A stretch of DNA of 64,000 nt. Origin: Pseudoneurospora amorphoporcata. Lineage: Eukaryota > Ascomycota > Sordariomycetes > Sordariales > Sordariaceae. The translations under genes and the position numbers were made by a program. The notes under the pieces were generated by a model. That model saw only the letters and a list, made by a program, of their open reading frames with translations, was not told the origin of the DNA and ran no database searches. Shown here piece after piece: positions 22,301 through 33,152 of the stretch; the stretch's first letter is position 1; each line of letters starts with the position of its first letter. Where the stretch lies: contig MU859084.1 of assembly GCA_033297205.1 (NCBI GenBank), forward strand, positions 124,001-188,000, in the 5' to 3' direction.

Positions 22301-24103
22301 ACGGATCGAGGGTCGGTTCTTTTCTTCAGCATAACGGCGTGGTAATGGGGACATCTTGGTAGCTGCAAGGCTTCTGCCAGTCGGGCGCATAGAAATATCA
22401 TACTCGATCGTCAATCAATCTCGTTGCGGACAGAAGATGGATTCACCAGAAGATTTACCTCGCGCGCAACAACAAAATTGGGAAGGCGTTTTGGGGTCCG
22501 GATATCTTGCATCATCATCTACGTCTTTCTCGGTCTTTGCGCGCGTTTCCCGCTATTGTCTTGATGTTCAGGCAGGTTAGCCTGCATGGGTGGATAGCGG
22601 GAAGAGGCACATATTTCATGATTGCCCCGACTGACGTGCCATGGGCGGATGGCATTCGACAAGCCGCGATGCGGATTGCTTGGTTGTTTCCATACCTAGC
22701 GCAGTGGACGGGCTATAGGGAGGACACTGCTCCGGTACGAATCTACGAGAATCCACGACACGCGTCTACCATCTTCCGTTGGCGTGATGTATTGTGATAC
22801 CCTGTTTGGGCTGGTGTACTTCGCGTTATGTTCCCCATGTTCTCTGTTGATGAAGTAATGCGTAGATATATAGGGTCAAATTGAGGTCTGGAACGTAGGG
22901 TAGAGACGCGTTTTAAGTGATCCCTCTACCAGATTGCTAGGCTAGTCAAATATGACAATACTCACAGCTTTGCTATGTATTCGAAATCGACGGTGAATCT
23001 TGCTTCTGTCACATGAGCCACCCTGTCACAAATTGTCCATCCTGCCTGGCTCCCATACCTCAATTGTTTTCTGGCTTGTAAACTCCATTGCTTCGCCAAA
23101 GTGGTTCAGGACAAAGGTATCAACGGCTCAACTTAAAACCCGAGGCGCAAAAGGCCAACTGTAACCAACCTTGCATATTCTCTTTATCGATGAAAGGATG
23201 TCCCTAACTAGGAAACGCTGTGGGGGATAGCATGATCACTCATATGAATGAACTGAACATACTATGCCCCATGCCTATTCAACACGCGTGAGGCAAGATA
23301 AAGTTTTGTCGTAATCAGCGAGATAAATACAAAGCAGACCGGAACACCATCCAACAGTGACGTTTGGAATGCCGGTCAGAGCGTTCAGCTGGAGAGTTCT
23401 CGATACTAACGCATGCAGACAAAGTTGTCCGGCCCTGCTCGCTGTGCCTGTTTGGGAATGGCATGTGGGTGAAGGGCAACACATACTTGTTAGTTATCGA
23501 CTACAGCTGTTTGGGAACACCCCCGCGGTAGTTCAAAATACGTCGAGTTCTCTCAGAAGTTACTCGGAATATTCACAGAAAAAGGAACATAAGCTTTGTA
23601 CCATTCGTCGTCATCACTTGCTTACTGTTGGTGTTGAAGTCTGCTAAGCCCAAGTTGCCAAGTCTGGCCAATGAGAGTGGAGCTGGTGTCATCTACGGTG
23701 GTTCATAAGAACAGTTCGGCCATGAGTGCTCGTCAAGGTCCTCAACGTCAAATGCAAGAGGCCTGGGATCCACACCCCCATCGACGTTCCATTGTGAACA
23801 GAACCCCAACAAGCCCCAGCGACCCAACGTTTGGTCAACTGGCTTGAGTGCTTGCATCTTCAGGGCTCTCCCCACATCCTTGTCATCCCCCCTTCGAAAC
23901 ACTTCCCACGTCATCTCTTCTTGATCTTCCCACCAGAAGGAAACTCTCCGGACAACGCCAAACAACCTGAAACCTTCTCTTCCATCCCTACACAAGTCTT
24001 TAATCTGATTGCAAACTCGGGTTCGAATCACCGTTCGAGATCCAAATCTTGATATTCATTCAACGGCGTCAGACACACCACCCGACAAACCCTACCAATT
24101 CCA
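22301..24103. other. Intergenic between RPS27 and RNR inhibitor gene
   Basis: This 1.8 kb has no credible gene; all frames are below 115 codons. It includes the RPS27 3' region and the promoter/5' untranslated region of the RNR inhibitor gene. A GGTTCGAATC box near 24010 looks like a tRNA B box but no cloverleaf can be drawn. Confidence 0.55.
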
Positions 24104-25009
24104 ATGTCGAACTCCCGAACCAAACGCCAGTTCGCCGGTGCAGCGAGCGACCCGGCACAACGCTCCATCACCTCCTTTTTCAGGACCACACCGACCAGTG
24201 ATGACTCGCACTTTGACTCTACCAGTGGCGCATATTCCTCCAAGCTCGCTCCCCTGAACGGTCCAGTCCTCCCGCCCACTATCAAATCAAGTCTCCTGAA
24301 CGTCGGCATGCGCGTGCGCAAGTCCGTCCCGGAGGGCTACAAGACCGGCAAGATTGCCTCGGGTTTCCCCTCCTGGATGGACGAGAGTAACAACAACAAC
24401 AGCAACAGCAATCACGTTGCGGGCCCCGGCGCAAGTTCATTTGCAAACAGCGGCCACAACCGTCCGGTATCGGCCGCGCCGCCTGCTCCCGTCACCGCCG
24501 CCAACCGGGAACTCACCCCCTTTTGCGGAATCCACAAGATCGGCGGGTACGCCGTTCAAGAAGACAACAGTGTTCTAAGCAGCCAGGACTCGACCATCAG
24601 CAACCCTTCCTCAGTTCGCTTTGCGACCCAAGATGCCAACCGCAAGCGTATCCACGAAGACGGAAGCAGTGAAGAAGGCGGTGCAGGACTCTTCGGAGAG
24701 GATATGGACTGGCGTCGTCGCGAGGAGTTTCTCGATCATAATGACAACCAAGATGAGGAGAGCGTTGTAAGGGCCCCGCGCAGCTTGGAGCCTATGGCTT
24801 GGTGTGGTGGAGGTAACAAGACGAATACTGTTGCGAATGACAGGGTGATGGCGGTGCCGAAGAAACGGGGGACTCAGACCACGATTAACTTTGGGGGATA
24901 TGTTCCTCAGTCGTCTGGTGTTGCGCCGATGGATGATTTCGAGGAGGCGCCGTTTTTGGATTATGGGTTGAGTCATCGTGGAAGAAGTGGAGATATGGAT
25001 ATGGATTAG
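24104..25009 (+). CDS. Ribonucleotide reductase inhibitor family protein (Spd1/Dif1-like)
   Basis: An intronless frame of 301 residues. The family core LNGPVLPPTIKSSLLNVGMR followed by VRKSVPEGYKTG (about residues 51-82) matches the RNR inhibitor family that includes fission yeast Spd1 and budding yeast Dif1/Sml1-type regulators. These small proteins restrain ribonucleotide reductase or control its location and are removed in S phase or after DNA damage. Residues 19-26, QRSITSFF, form a textbook PCNA-interacting box (Gln, aliphatic at +3, two aromatics at +6/+7), which in Spd1-type proteins can link to PCNA-dependent destruction. The rest is low complexity (Asn runs near residue 95) with a basic PKKRG near the C terminus that might serve nuclear import. 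The family call is firm; regulation is inference. Confidence 0.85.
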   Translation: MSNSRTKRQFAGAASDPAQRSITSFFRTTPTSDDSHFDSTSGAYSSKLAPLNGPVLPPTIKSSLLNVGMRVRKSVPEGYKTGKIASGFPSWMDESNNNNSNSNHVAGPGASSFANSGHNRPVSAAPPAPVTAANRELTPFCGIHKIGGYAVQEDNSVLSSQDSTISNPSSVRFATQDANRKRIHEDGSSEEGGAGLFGEDMDWRRREEFLDHNDNQDEESVVRAPRSLEPMAWCGGGNKTNTVANDRVMAVPKKRGTQTTINFGGYVPQSSGVAPMDDFEEAPFLDYGLSHRGRSGDMDMD

Positions 25010-25557
25010 AGGAGGTTTCCTTGTTTGTTGTGTTTGATGATTTCATGATGGTTGGGTGGGCTTCTTTCTTTTGCAGCACGCTTGTCCTCCTCTACTCCGT
25101 CCTGACTTTTGACGCATCGGTTGCATTGTTCGCATATTGTATGGCGTTTATGGAGTTTTGTTACGAGGGGGCGAGGGCGGCAAGCATTCGTTTACATGGG
25201 AACAGAAGAAGCATACGCTTTGGCGGCTTTCTGTTTCCTGTCGTTCTTTGGGATGCGTTCCATTTTATCAAACATTGCGAGCATGAAGAGGTCCTTTGTA
25301 TAGTATATTTTGTATTCCTACAGATATCTACTGAACCTTCAGAGGGCCATGGAGCGGTTGAGAATTTTGCATACCTATAATCCAGTGTTTGCTCATTTGG
25401 AAGCCAAAACGAAGGATGTTCTATCCGCGCCTATAACATGCGACTCAAGACAACCACTTTTGAGCCCCTCACCGTTCTTCATTCATCTAAGAGCTGAAGA
25501 CGGAATAAAGCCGTCCGACTGTTGGACTGTGAGCGAACCCGCAAAGATCTCCTACCT
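25010..25557. other. Convergent 3' region
   Basis: The 548 bp between the ends of the convergent RNR inhibitor and Gemin2-like genes. It should contain both 3' untranslated regions. A 119-codon frame on the plus strand is low in complexity and is not called. Confidence 0.6.
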
Positions 25558-27249
25558 CTACAGAGCGGGGAAGGGGTCCCTAAACTCGAGTAGATCTCTT
25601 TGACCGTAAAACTCACCGGCGACAGTCAGAATCATATTCAGCGTCGCTCTCATGTTCAGTCGTTGTCTCATCAACTCATCTTCCCGTCGCTGGTCTTCAG
25701 CGGCATCGTCAATCTGGGCAAGCAATCGTGCCTTCGCAGCAGCCATTGCAGCCTTAGCATCCTCTTTTGAGGGAGCAGGAGGATTGGGATTGGGGCCGCC
25801 CTCATCATCATCGAGTACTTCTCCGTCATCGATGTCCATGTCAATCTCGCCCTCCTCCGCCTCTTCTTGCTCCTGGGGTTGTTGCTCAACCTTGGCTGAG
25901 CCGCTGTCATCCTCAGTAATAAGGTTCGCAGGGTTTGACGAGTCCTCGGTGGTAGTCGGTTCAGATCCTTCCTTCTTAGCCGCTTGATCCCTCGTCTCAT
26001 TGTTGACCTGCTCCTCATCCACTCGACCAACACCCTCATTGTCCACATCCGGCTCCAACTCAGCCAGCACCTCCTCTTCAACTTCATCCTCGGCCAGCTC
26101 CGCGCCCTCCAAATCCCCCTCAACCTTCTCCTTCAACGCCGCCATCTGTGCAATGCTTACCATCATCAACACCGCCCTCTTCCCCAGCTCTCTTACCCAG
26201 CCAATATCCGTATGATCCATCTCCCCCCTATCTGGCAACCGTGCCAACAACGCCCAGATCCATCTACTAGTCCTCTCGCGCAGCTCGCAACCGCGCCGGA
26301 TAAATTTCCCGCCCAGAATCACGCGCAAAAGTTTGAGCGCGCCGAAGCGGTCCATAGCCGCCACCTGGTGCGGGAGAGGGTCCGTGTAGCGGATGCGTTT
26401 CGTCCAGACCCTAAACGTCCAGGATTTGGGGCCGAAGGAGCCGACTTGGTAGCCGTGGTCTTTGTCTAAGGAGGAGAGGAGGGATTGGGGCGGGATTTGG
26501 TGAAGCATGTTGCGCAGGGAAGAGAATTGGGACATGAGAGAGGCGAAGTAAGCTTCACGGGCTAGGTGGCGGTTGCGGTCTGCGAGGGCAAGGTTACGGT
26601 CTGTGCTTGTTGAGTAGTCGCTGCCACTGTCGCTGTCGTCGTATCCGTAGCCGTAGGGGGCATCGTCATCTTCGGGGATGGACCGCTCGAGGAGATTGTC
26701 GGGTGCGGCTGTGTAGGCGCCGTCTTGGTAGTAGCCGCGGGAATCGCCGAGGCCGTCGTGGTAGATGCTTCGGTCTAGGCTGTTGTTGTTCGAAGAATCA
26801 TTCGAGAGGTAGGAGGGCGGGAGCTGCGGCCCAGCTTTGGGAGCTACGAGGAGGTGAGGGATACCGTTCGCTTCTTGTCTGTGTTACTTACCATCGTCAG
26901 TCATCAAGGTCTGCAAAGTGGGAGAGATGAAGATTGTTTAGCTAAATGGGTATCTTTTTGCGGATGGGAGGAGAGGTAGGGTATGCAACAAAGGGAACGC
27001 TTACCGAACAGAACGGAGATAGGCGAGGGCATCGCCTTGGTCCTCGAATTCCAGGTCTTCGTCGCTGAGCGCAGCAGGTTCGTCGAGGCCAGGGAAAGCG
27101 GTGCGCTGGCCGTATGTGGCGTCGGTCTGTGGCTCCGTCGTTTTGGATTTGGCAGACGAGCGCTCTTTACGCCGCTTGGCTACTGGTTGCGGCGCTGGCT
27201 CCTCGTTGTCGGAGTATGTGAGGGCATAGTGGTCTCGCTTGGGGCCCAT
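25558..27249 (-). CDS. Gemin2/SIP1-like protein (SMN complex subunit)
   Basis: Two exons (27249-27005 and 26878-25558) encode 521 residues, joined by a 126-nt intron that splits an Arg codon and leads into QEANGIPHLL. The start is MGPKRDHYALTYSD. The Gemin2 domain is seen as SLRNMLHQIPPQ, then WTFRVWTKRIRYTDPLPHQVAAMDR (given here as landmarks), and SRWIWALLARLPDRGEMD, at about residues 200-320. Typical of fungi, a long acidic, disordered insert (EEAEEGEIDMDIDDGEV region) separates this from a C-terminal helix. Gemin2 holds the Sm ring during spliceosomal snRNP assembly. The intron has GTAAGC at its donor and a second GTAAGT close to its acceptor, which may confuse gene callers. Confidence 0.88.
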
Positions 27250-28520
27250 GGTTGGTTGTCGGGCAGGTTGGTTTGCGTGGGAGGTTCGGCTATGACTGTT
27301 TTGGGAGTTGGAGCAGTGTCTTCTAGTATGGTTATTAGTACCCAACCTCGGCCACAGTGATCAAGCAGCTCGGTTGTGCTTGTTGTGCCAGTTGAAGCCT
27401 GAACGGGCAGAAATTGCTTCAGGTTGCAAGTGGAAGATTTGGTATTTTACGCGTCTAGCACATAACGAACAGTGACGACTCAGACGAGGCGAGCTCGGGT
27501 CTTGTCCGCAACGAGTTAGAACAGGCTGCAACTGAGCTCGCGCTAAGGATCCACTTTGCACCGTCCGTGTATGATGATTGGTTACACCGGCTTAGCAACT
27601 TGGTGATGGAGGGAACAGGGAGAGACAGGTAACTTCTCAAAAACAGCTGTAAAGAATGTGTTCTACAGAGTTTGCAAAAAAGAACACAACTGGGATGGCA
27701 TCAGAATGCATTATAAATAAATATGCAGAGTTGAGAGACTAAGTATATTCGGGAAGTACGCTTGTAATATGCCTGATATCTTGTATCTACTATTTCTGAA
27801 CGGGTCTATCGCTAATTAGAGCATCAGACAGCATTAGATTTCGAATAGTTCTATCTCTATATACCACAAAGTCAGAATAGTGATGCAGAAAGGACCGCGA
27901 CCGTTCGCTCCATAGATCGTGAAAAAGAAAAAGAAAAAGAAGAACCACTGATTAAATTCGGGCTACTGGAAAACCGTCTTCAACCTCCATGCACTGTCCA
28001 CTAGTTCCCGAAGTTGATCGTGTTGTATCAGGCAAAGGATCAACTACACAGCGCCTTTTCACCCAGGAGATCTGATGACTCGCTTCCTGACCCCTATCAC
28101 CGTTGGATCATTAATTCTCATCTACTTGACCTCCTTGGAAACACTCGTTTCGTCATTTTTCATATGCGCATTATCCTTAAACATAAACCATAAACATGAA
28201 CATAACAGACCAGATTCCCATGCAGTGAAGAGAAAAGCAATGATCAAAGGAAGACGCATTACAACGTGAACGGGAAAAGCCTGAAAAGGGAAATTCCTCT
28301 AACAGTGAGTTGGGTTGCTCAAAATAAACCAACCAAGACGTGACAAACCCGAGAAGAGTGCCATAAGAAATGATATGGTGGATGTACACAATCACAGACC
28401 ATGACAAAGTCAATGGGCAGATATGCAAGCTTGCCAGAGACCATAGGCGGTTCCACGGATCCGAGGATGCCAGCCCTCTCGTGCCATTCGTAACTTGGAG
28501 GTTGCCATCCCTCTCGTGAT
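27250..28520. other. Intergenic between Gemin2 and Raptor genes
   Basis: The left part contains the Gemin2 promoter and 5' leader and the right part the 3' region of Raptor. A short (GAAAAA)3 run lies at 27921-27939. No gene is seen. Confidence 0.6.
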
Positions 28521-31500
28521 CTAGAAGGGGCCGACCTTCTCGTTCCCACAAGCGAACAGGTTGACGTGATAGTCCCCACGAGCAGCGCAACCCAAAACCA
28601 TCCGATGAGGATGGAATGCGGTAGCAGAGATGGGCGTGCCCTTGTGCCCCTGGAGAAAGCTGGAGTAAGGTTCAATCCGAGTCAACTCATGGCCATCAAA
28701 GTCAAAGACCTTGACAAGGTGCGCCGAGGTTCCACTGTTGTTATACAGGTTAGTTACTGTAACTGATTATGAGTATGATGACCACAAAAAGGCCAAACTT
28801 ACACAGCAAAGACAGGCAAGTGCTCGTGGGTGCTCGCCGTCCTGAGTACGTCCTTGGTGGTCTGGAACGATTTGAGCGCCTGGTCCATGCGGATATCCCA
28901 TAACCGGACCTTGCCGTTTCGGCTGGCCGACAACAGCTCTCTCTGTCCACCGCGTTGCATGTGCACTGATCGCACCCACTGCCTCTTCTCGTCCTTCCAT
29001 TTCCGAACCATGGTCTCCTGTGGCTTCATACGAGTGTCAAAGACTCTGATCGCTCCGTCGCCAAACCCAGCAACAAAGATATTGCCTGTCATCTGATCTG
29101 ACGTGAGGGAAGTAACGCAGGAGCCGGATCGTGCTGGAATTTCATGGGTACACATTTCATGACCGGCATTCCAGATGCGAATGACCCGCTCATCCCCGGC
29201 CACGAGCACCTGACCCTTGACCTGTTGCCAGTCGAACACCATGCCCGAGTTGACGTTGGACGGAACCATATGCGTCAGAGCGCGCCAAGCTGATGCCAGC
29301 TCGATGTTCTCATTGCTATCGTAATTCCGGTAAATACGGATTACACCGTCTGATGACCCTGTCATTAACAGCGCTTGATCGTCTTCGTTGATGAACTTCA
29401 TATCTGAGATCTTGGATCCCTCTGGGTTGCCATTGGAGAAGCGGCTTTTTCGAGTACCCTGCTTCCAGTCCCACACATTCACGGTGTTTCCGTCATCTGC
29501 AACAGCAACGTAGTTCTCAAACTGATGGAAGCTGAGCTTAGCCGGTTGCGAGCCATTGTTGATGACGCCGATTTGGTTATTCCACTTATGGGTTCGCGCA
29601 TGCGTCTTCTGGGGTTGGGTCTCCCTCAAAACGGCCTCGTTGCGGGAACGGCGCCATAGGCGTTCGTTGTACTCGTGACTTCCAGGCTCCTCGGCTTCCG
29701 ATGCTTTCATCTGCGGCTCACGGAAATATTCTATTGACCAGTCCAAAAACGTGCTCACCAATGGTAGGCTAGGCAAATCCTTCATGCTACGCTCCTTATA
29801 ACCAGCACACGACGGTTCGTTAGCAACGTGGTAGTTTGCTGGCGATGTAGCCTGATCATTTTGCTCAGGCGGCGCAGAATCCAGGCCAGGACCTTTTCGG
29901 CTGCTTCGAGATCCGCTTCTTTGTAGCCCAGGGGACATCTGGGGCATCGAGGTTGAAGATGGGTCCAAGGTCCCCATGAGAGGGCCAAACAAGTAGCTTG
30001 CAGTCCTCTTGAGAAGGCCTGGCGAAGGCAATGGCTGTGCGATTGCAGCGTGGGTACCGGCAGCGGCGCTTCTCTGGCTCATATCACCCCTCGACACCTT
30101 TCTAGAGCGCCGGAGGATCTCGTCCATGAGATTTTGCGTTTGCGTTGCAAGCGGTGACTGGAGCAGCGCATTGTGAACATAGTCCACAATGACAGTGGCA
30201 TCTCTCTGGGTCTCAGGATGTGGATCCACACTCAAAATGTTGATGTGTTTCCAGCATGCAGCAAAGATTGAATCGTGTGCTACACCAAATGCTGTTGGCT
30301 TGATACTGCCATCCCTCTCCCGATTTTCCCGACGAGCATAGTGCAACCCCATTCTGTGATCCTGCCCATCCTCTGGTGGTGGGGATGCAAGATAATCCTT
30401 CTCCTCGGATAGTTGCTCAAAGGCGGCAACCAGAAACTTGCTCTCATAGCGTAGAACGAGATGAGAGAAGAAGACTAGAAGCTCTTTTCGGACAATCGGG
30501 CTGCCGTCTGTAGCCAGTTCAAGCATCGTCCAGGCAACGCTCTCCTCGATCCTCGCAACTTCGTCCGTCAGGTCCGGGATGCCTAGGAACGTGGTCATAG
30601 CATGCGCCATAGCTGCCCGTACTTCAGGGTTGGGATCCCTACTAAGGTGGGAGAGCTTCGCCGTGGCGTTCTCCCGGATGCCCCTCCATTTACCTTCAGG
30701 AAGGTCCTTCCAAAGCTGGCTGATGCAGAGGCAGGACCATTGCTTCAGGAGTGGTCCTTCTGGACGTGCTATATGGTACAAGCAATAGGACATAATGTCG
30801 GTGGAGTTACACACGAGTTGTCCAGGCTTGTAGTCTTTGCACAGCATTGCCAAGATGAAAGCACACATAGCCTTGTGCTCATCCAAGAAGCCGACGCTGA
30901 CCATAGACAGGGTATCTTGCGGCTTCATTATGGCCGCGAAGTAATTATACCCGCTATCCTTGATAAGGTCTTGCTGGCATGAGATGTCGACCGCAAGAAC
31001 GCGAGTCCAGATGAACACCATGACCGGTTTGAGGTCTTGCGCTGCCGACTGGAGGAGCTTCAGGACATACGGGAAGATGCCGATGCTCAGCGCCAGTTGC
31101 ACTGCCCACGGGCCAAGGTCCAAAAATCTGGCCAGAAGAACCAGGGCCCGTACTCGATGCTGCTGGCTTAGCAACACCTGCAGAACCACTGGAAGCTGGT
31201 CAGGTGGCTTCTGGGATAAGGCATCCCCTCGAGTCAAATAGATCTCAAATGCTGTAAGCTGCTCCGCGAAGAATGATGAGTTGATATACTCGTACTCTAT
31301 CCCTTCACTCTCCTTTCTCTCCAGGTCCGGCAACTGGGCAAGAGCCAGATCGACGGCCAAGTCCCAACTCTCCCAAAGGGGATGTTGACGTGTATCTGGC
31401 AGCTCGGGATATGACTGAGGGTGGCAATTGTACACAGGCATGATGCGCTGTGCGAGGAGGAAGTTTCGGAAAAGAGCAGCAACCATCAAATCTTGCCTAA

Positions 31501-33065
31501 AGAATTTGCGGAAGAGATGGCGTGGTAGCGTGGTCCATGCAATGGTATCTGTGATGGCAGTAAAGATCCAGTTGAGCTCTCCGAGGGGCGTCCGGCGCTC
31601 TTGAAGCCGCCCCGGCAGCTTCTTGGCTCGCTCGGGAGATATTTTGGTTTTAAGAGGGTTCTGCAGACAGAAGAACCAGAGTGCCATCTCTATAGGGGTG
31701 GTCAAGCAACAAGTAAAGAGATCGGCAGGCAAGTCAGGGTTGGTTGGCAGATTCTCCTTGACATTGCAGGCTGCCAGATGGATATAAGGACGGAAACTGA
31801 TCTTTTCGTGATTCGGGTCCCGTTGTACCGCCTCCTCTTCCTCTTGCTCGTGCTTTTCAACAAAGCGGTGGAAATTGCTGAGGATGTTGCCTGCCTCGGA
31901 GCAGTCCCACACAAATATCGTGGGCGCCTGCAACCATTGCTGAAGGTCATAGAGAGAGACGGGGATATACTGCGTATAGTTCTTGTTGAAAACCCAGATT
32001 TCTCCCGATGCTGTTGGTTTAGGTACTCCATGCCCATTGTAATGGAAGAGCACACGCTCGTCCTTAGCACTTCTTCGGAGGGAGACACTGAACCGCTTGG
32101 TTTCTTCGATGGACGGGTCCAAATACTGCTTGTAGCGTGTCCGGATAGCGAGAGTCTCGTATTGAGATTGCAAAGCTTTGCCAATATTCTCGAGTGCCTT
32201 GGAAACAGGAGGCACGGTTGGATCTTGCCAAGCTTCAAGCCTGGCGCCCGGGGTGGTGCGAAGTTGATCTGGCGGTTCAACTCCTATGTTCAAGCATACT
32301 GCTATTGCCGCAGAGACTGTTTTTAGGCGATCACGCATACGCCAGTCTTGGATTTCGAAGGCGGGTGTCTTTGGCTTCCCGGTTGTCTCATGTCGCTTAT
32401 CGGTATAGTACATGTACCAGCTCTACGCACGGTTAGCGACATCCCAGCTAAGTCAAAGAGACAAATCAACGTACATTTGCAAGCTGAGAGATTACTTCCT
32501 CAGACTGGTAATGGTCCTCGAACCCGTGCCTGGCACCCCAATCATGGTACTCTTCGTCAACCTGCTCGATGGGACTTTCCCTCTCCAGCCGCAGTCCGTG
32601 TTCGCTCTTGGATCGTAGTAATGGCGGCTTGGCCGGTCGGGCGACAGGCACATGATCGTCATCATCCGATTGTCCGCCATGCAAGGTGGTCCCAGGTGAT
32701 GTTTGGTTATTGTCGTCGCGGGCGCTTGAGGGGCGTCGAAACATGGGGGCTGGTGAGGAATCGGACATACGTCTCTGTATATTGGATCGAAGTGGCAGCT
32801 GGTTATGGGCAGCAGGATGAGAGGTCCCGTTTGTTGCGACGCGCTGGTTGCCATCATCTGGCCTCTGAAGATGGACTTGTGACATGGTTGCTGAACTTTG
32901 ACGGGCTGGGTTGTTCATTGCGTGGCGGGATGGAGATGTAGCAGTTGATGCTGACGAAGAGCCGGGCTTCGCGTAACGGCCAGAAGCGGGAGTGGGAGCT
33001 GAGGGCTGTCTTTGGCCAAAATCTGCGGGACCGGGGTGGGATGCGTGAAGAGAAACGGTAGTCAT
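28521..33065 (-). CDS. KOG1: Raptor, regulatory subunit of TORC1
   Basis: Three exons (33065-32475, 32422-28803, 28734-28521) encode 1474 residues. Introns of 52 and 68 nt give junctions QLAN-SWYMYYTDKRHETTG and PVFAV-GTSAHLVKVFDFDG, both expected for Raptor. The first 197 residues are disordered. The conserved N-terminal domain has a caspase-like fold signature: FHYNGHGVPKPT (His about 328) and FVWDCSEAGNI (Cys about 371). HEAT-type helices follow (for example DPNPEVRAAMAHAMTTFLGI). The C terminus has WD40 repeats (VAVADDGNTVNVWDW; LLMTGSSDGVIRIY; VLVAGDERVIRIWNA; LLSASRNGKVRLWDI). Raptor recruits substrates to TOR kinase complex 1 and couples nutrients to growth. Peptidase activity is not established for the family. 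Confidence 0.95.
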
Positions 33066-33122
33066 GGTACGCGACTAGAAGAAAGCGAAGATCATGGTCC
33101 CCGGAGGGTAGAGTCGGGGTTT

Positions 33123-33152
33123 CGAGGCCGCGACGAGGCCGCGACGAGGCCG
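33123..33152. repeat. 11-bp tandem repeat, 2.7 copies
   Basis: The unit CGAGGCCGCGA is repeated almost three times just upstream of the Raptor start codon, probably in its 5' leader. Confidence 0.8.

Noticed and set aside
24005..24030. GGTTCGAATC resembling a tRNA B box
   Set aside because: Flanks cannot pair as a T-arm and no A box or acceptor stem lies upstream.
31601..32326. 241-codon plus-strand frame opposite Raptor
   Set aside because: Antisense to the conserved N-terminal domain of Raptor; no family resemblance.
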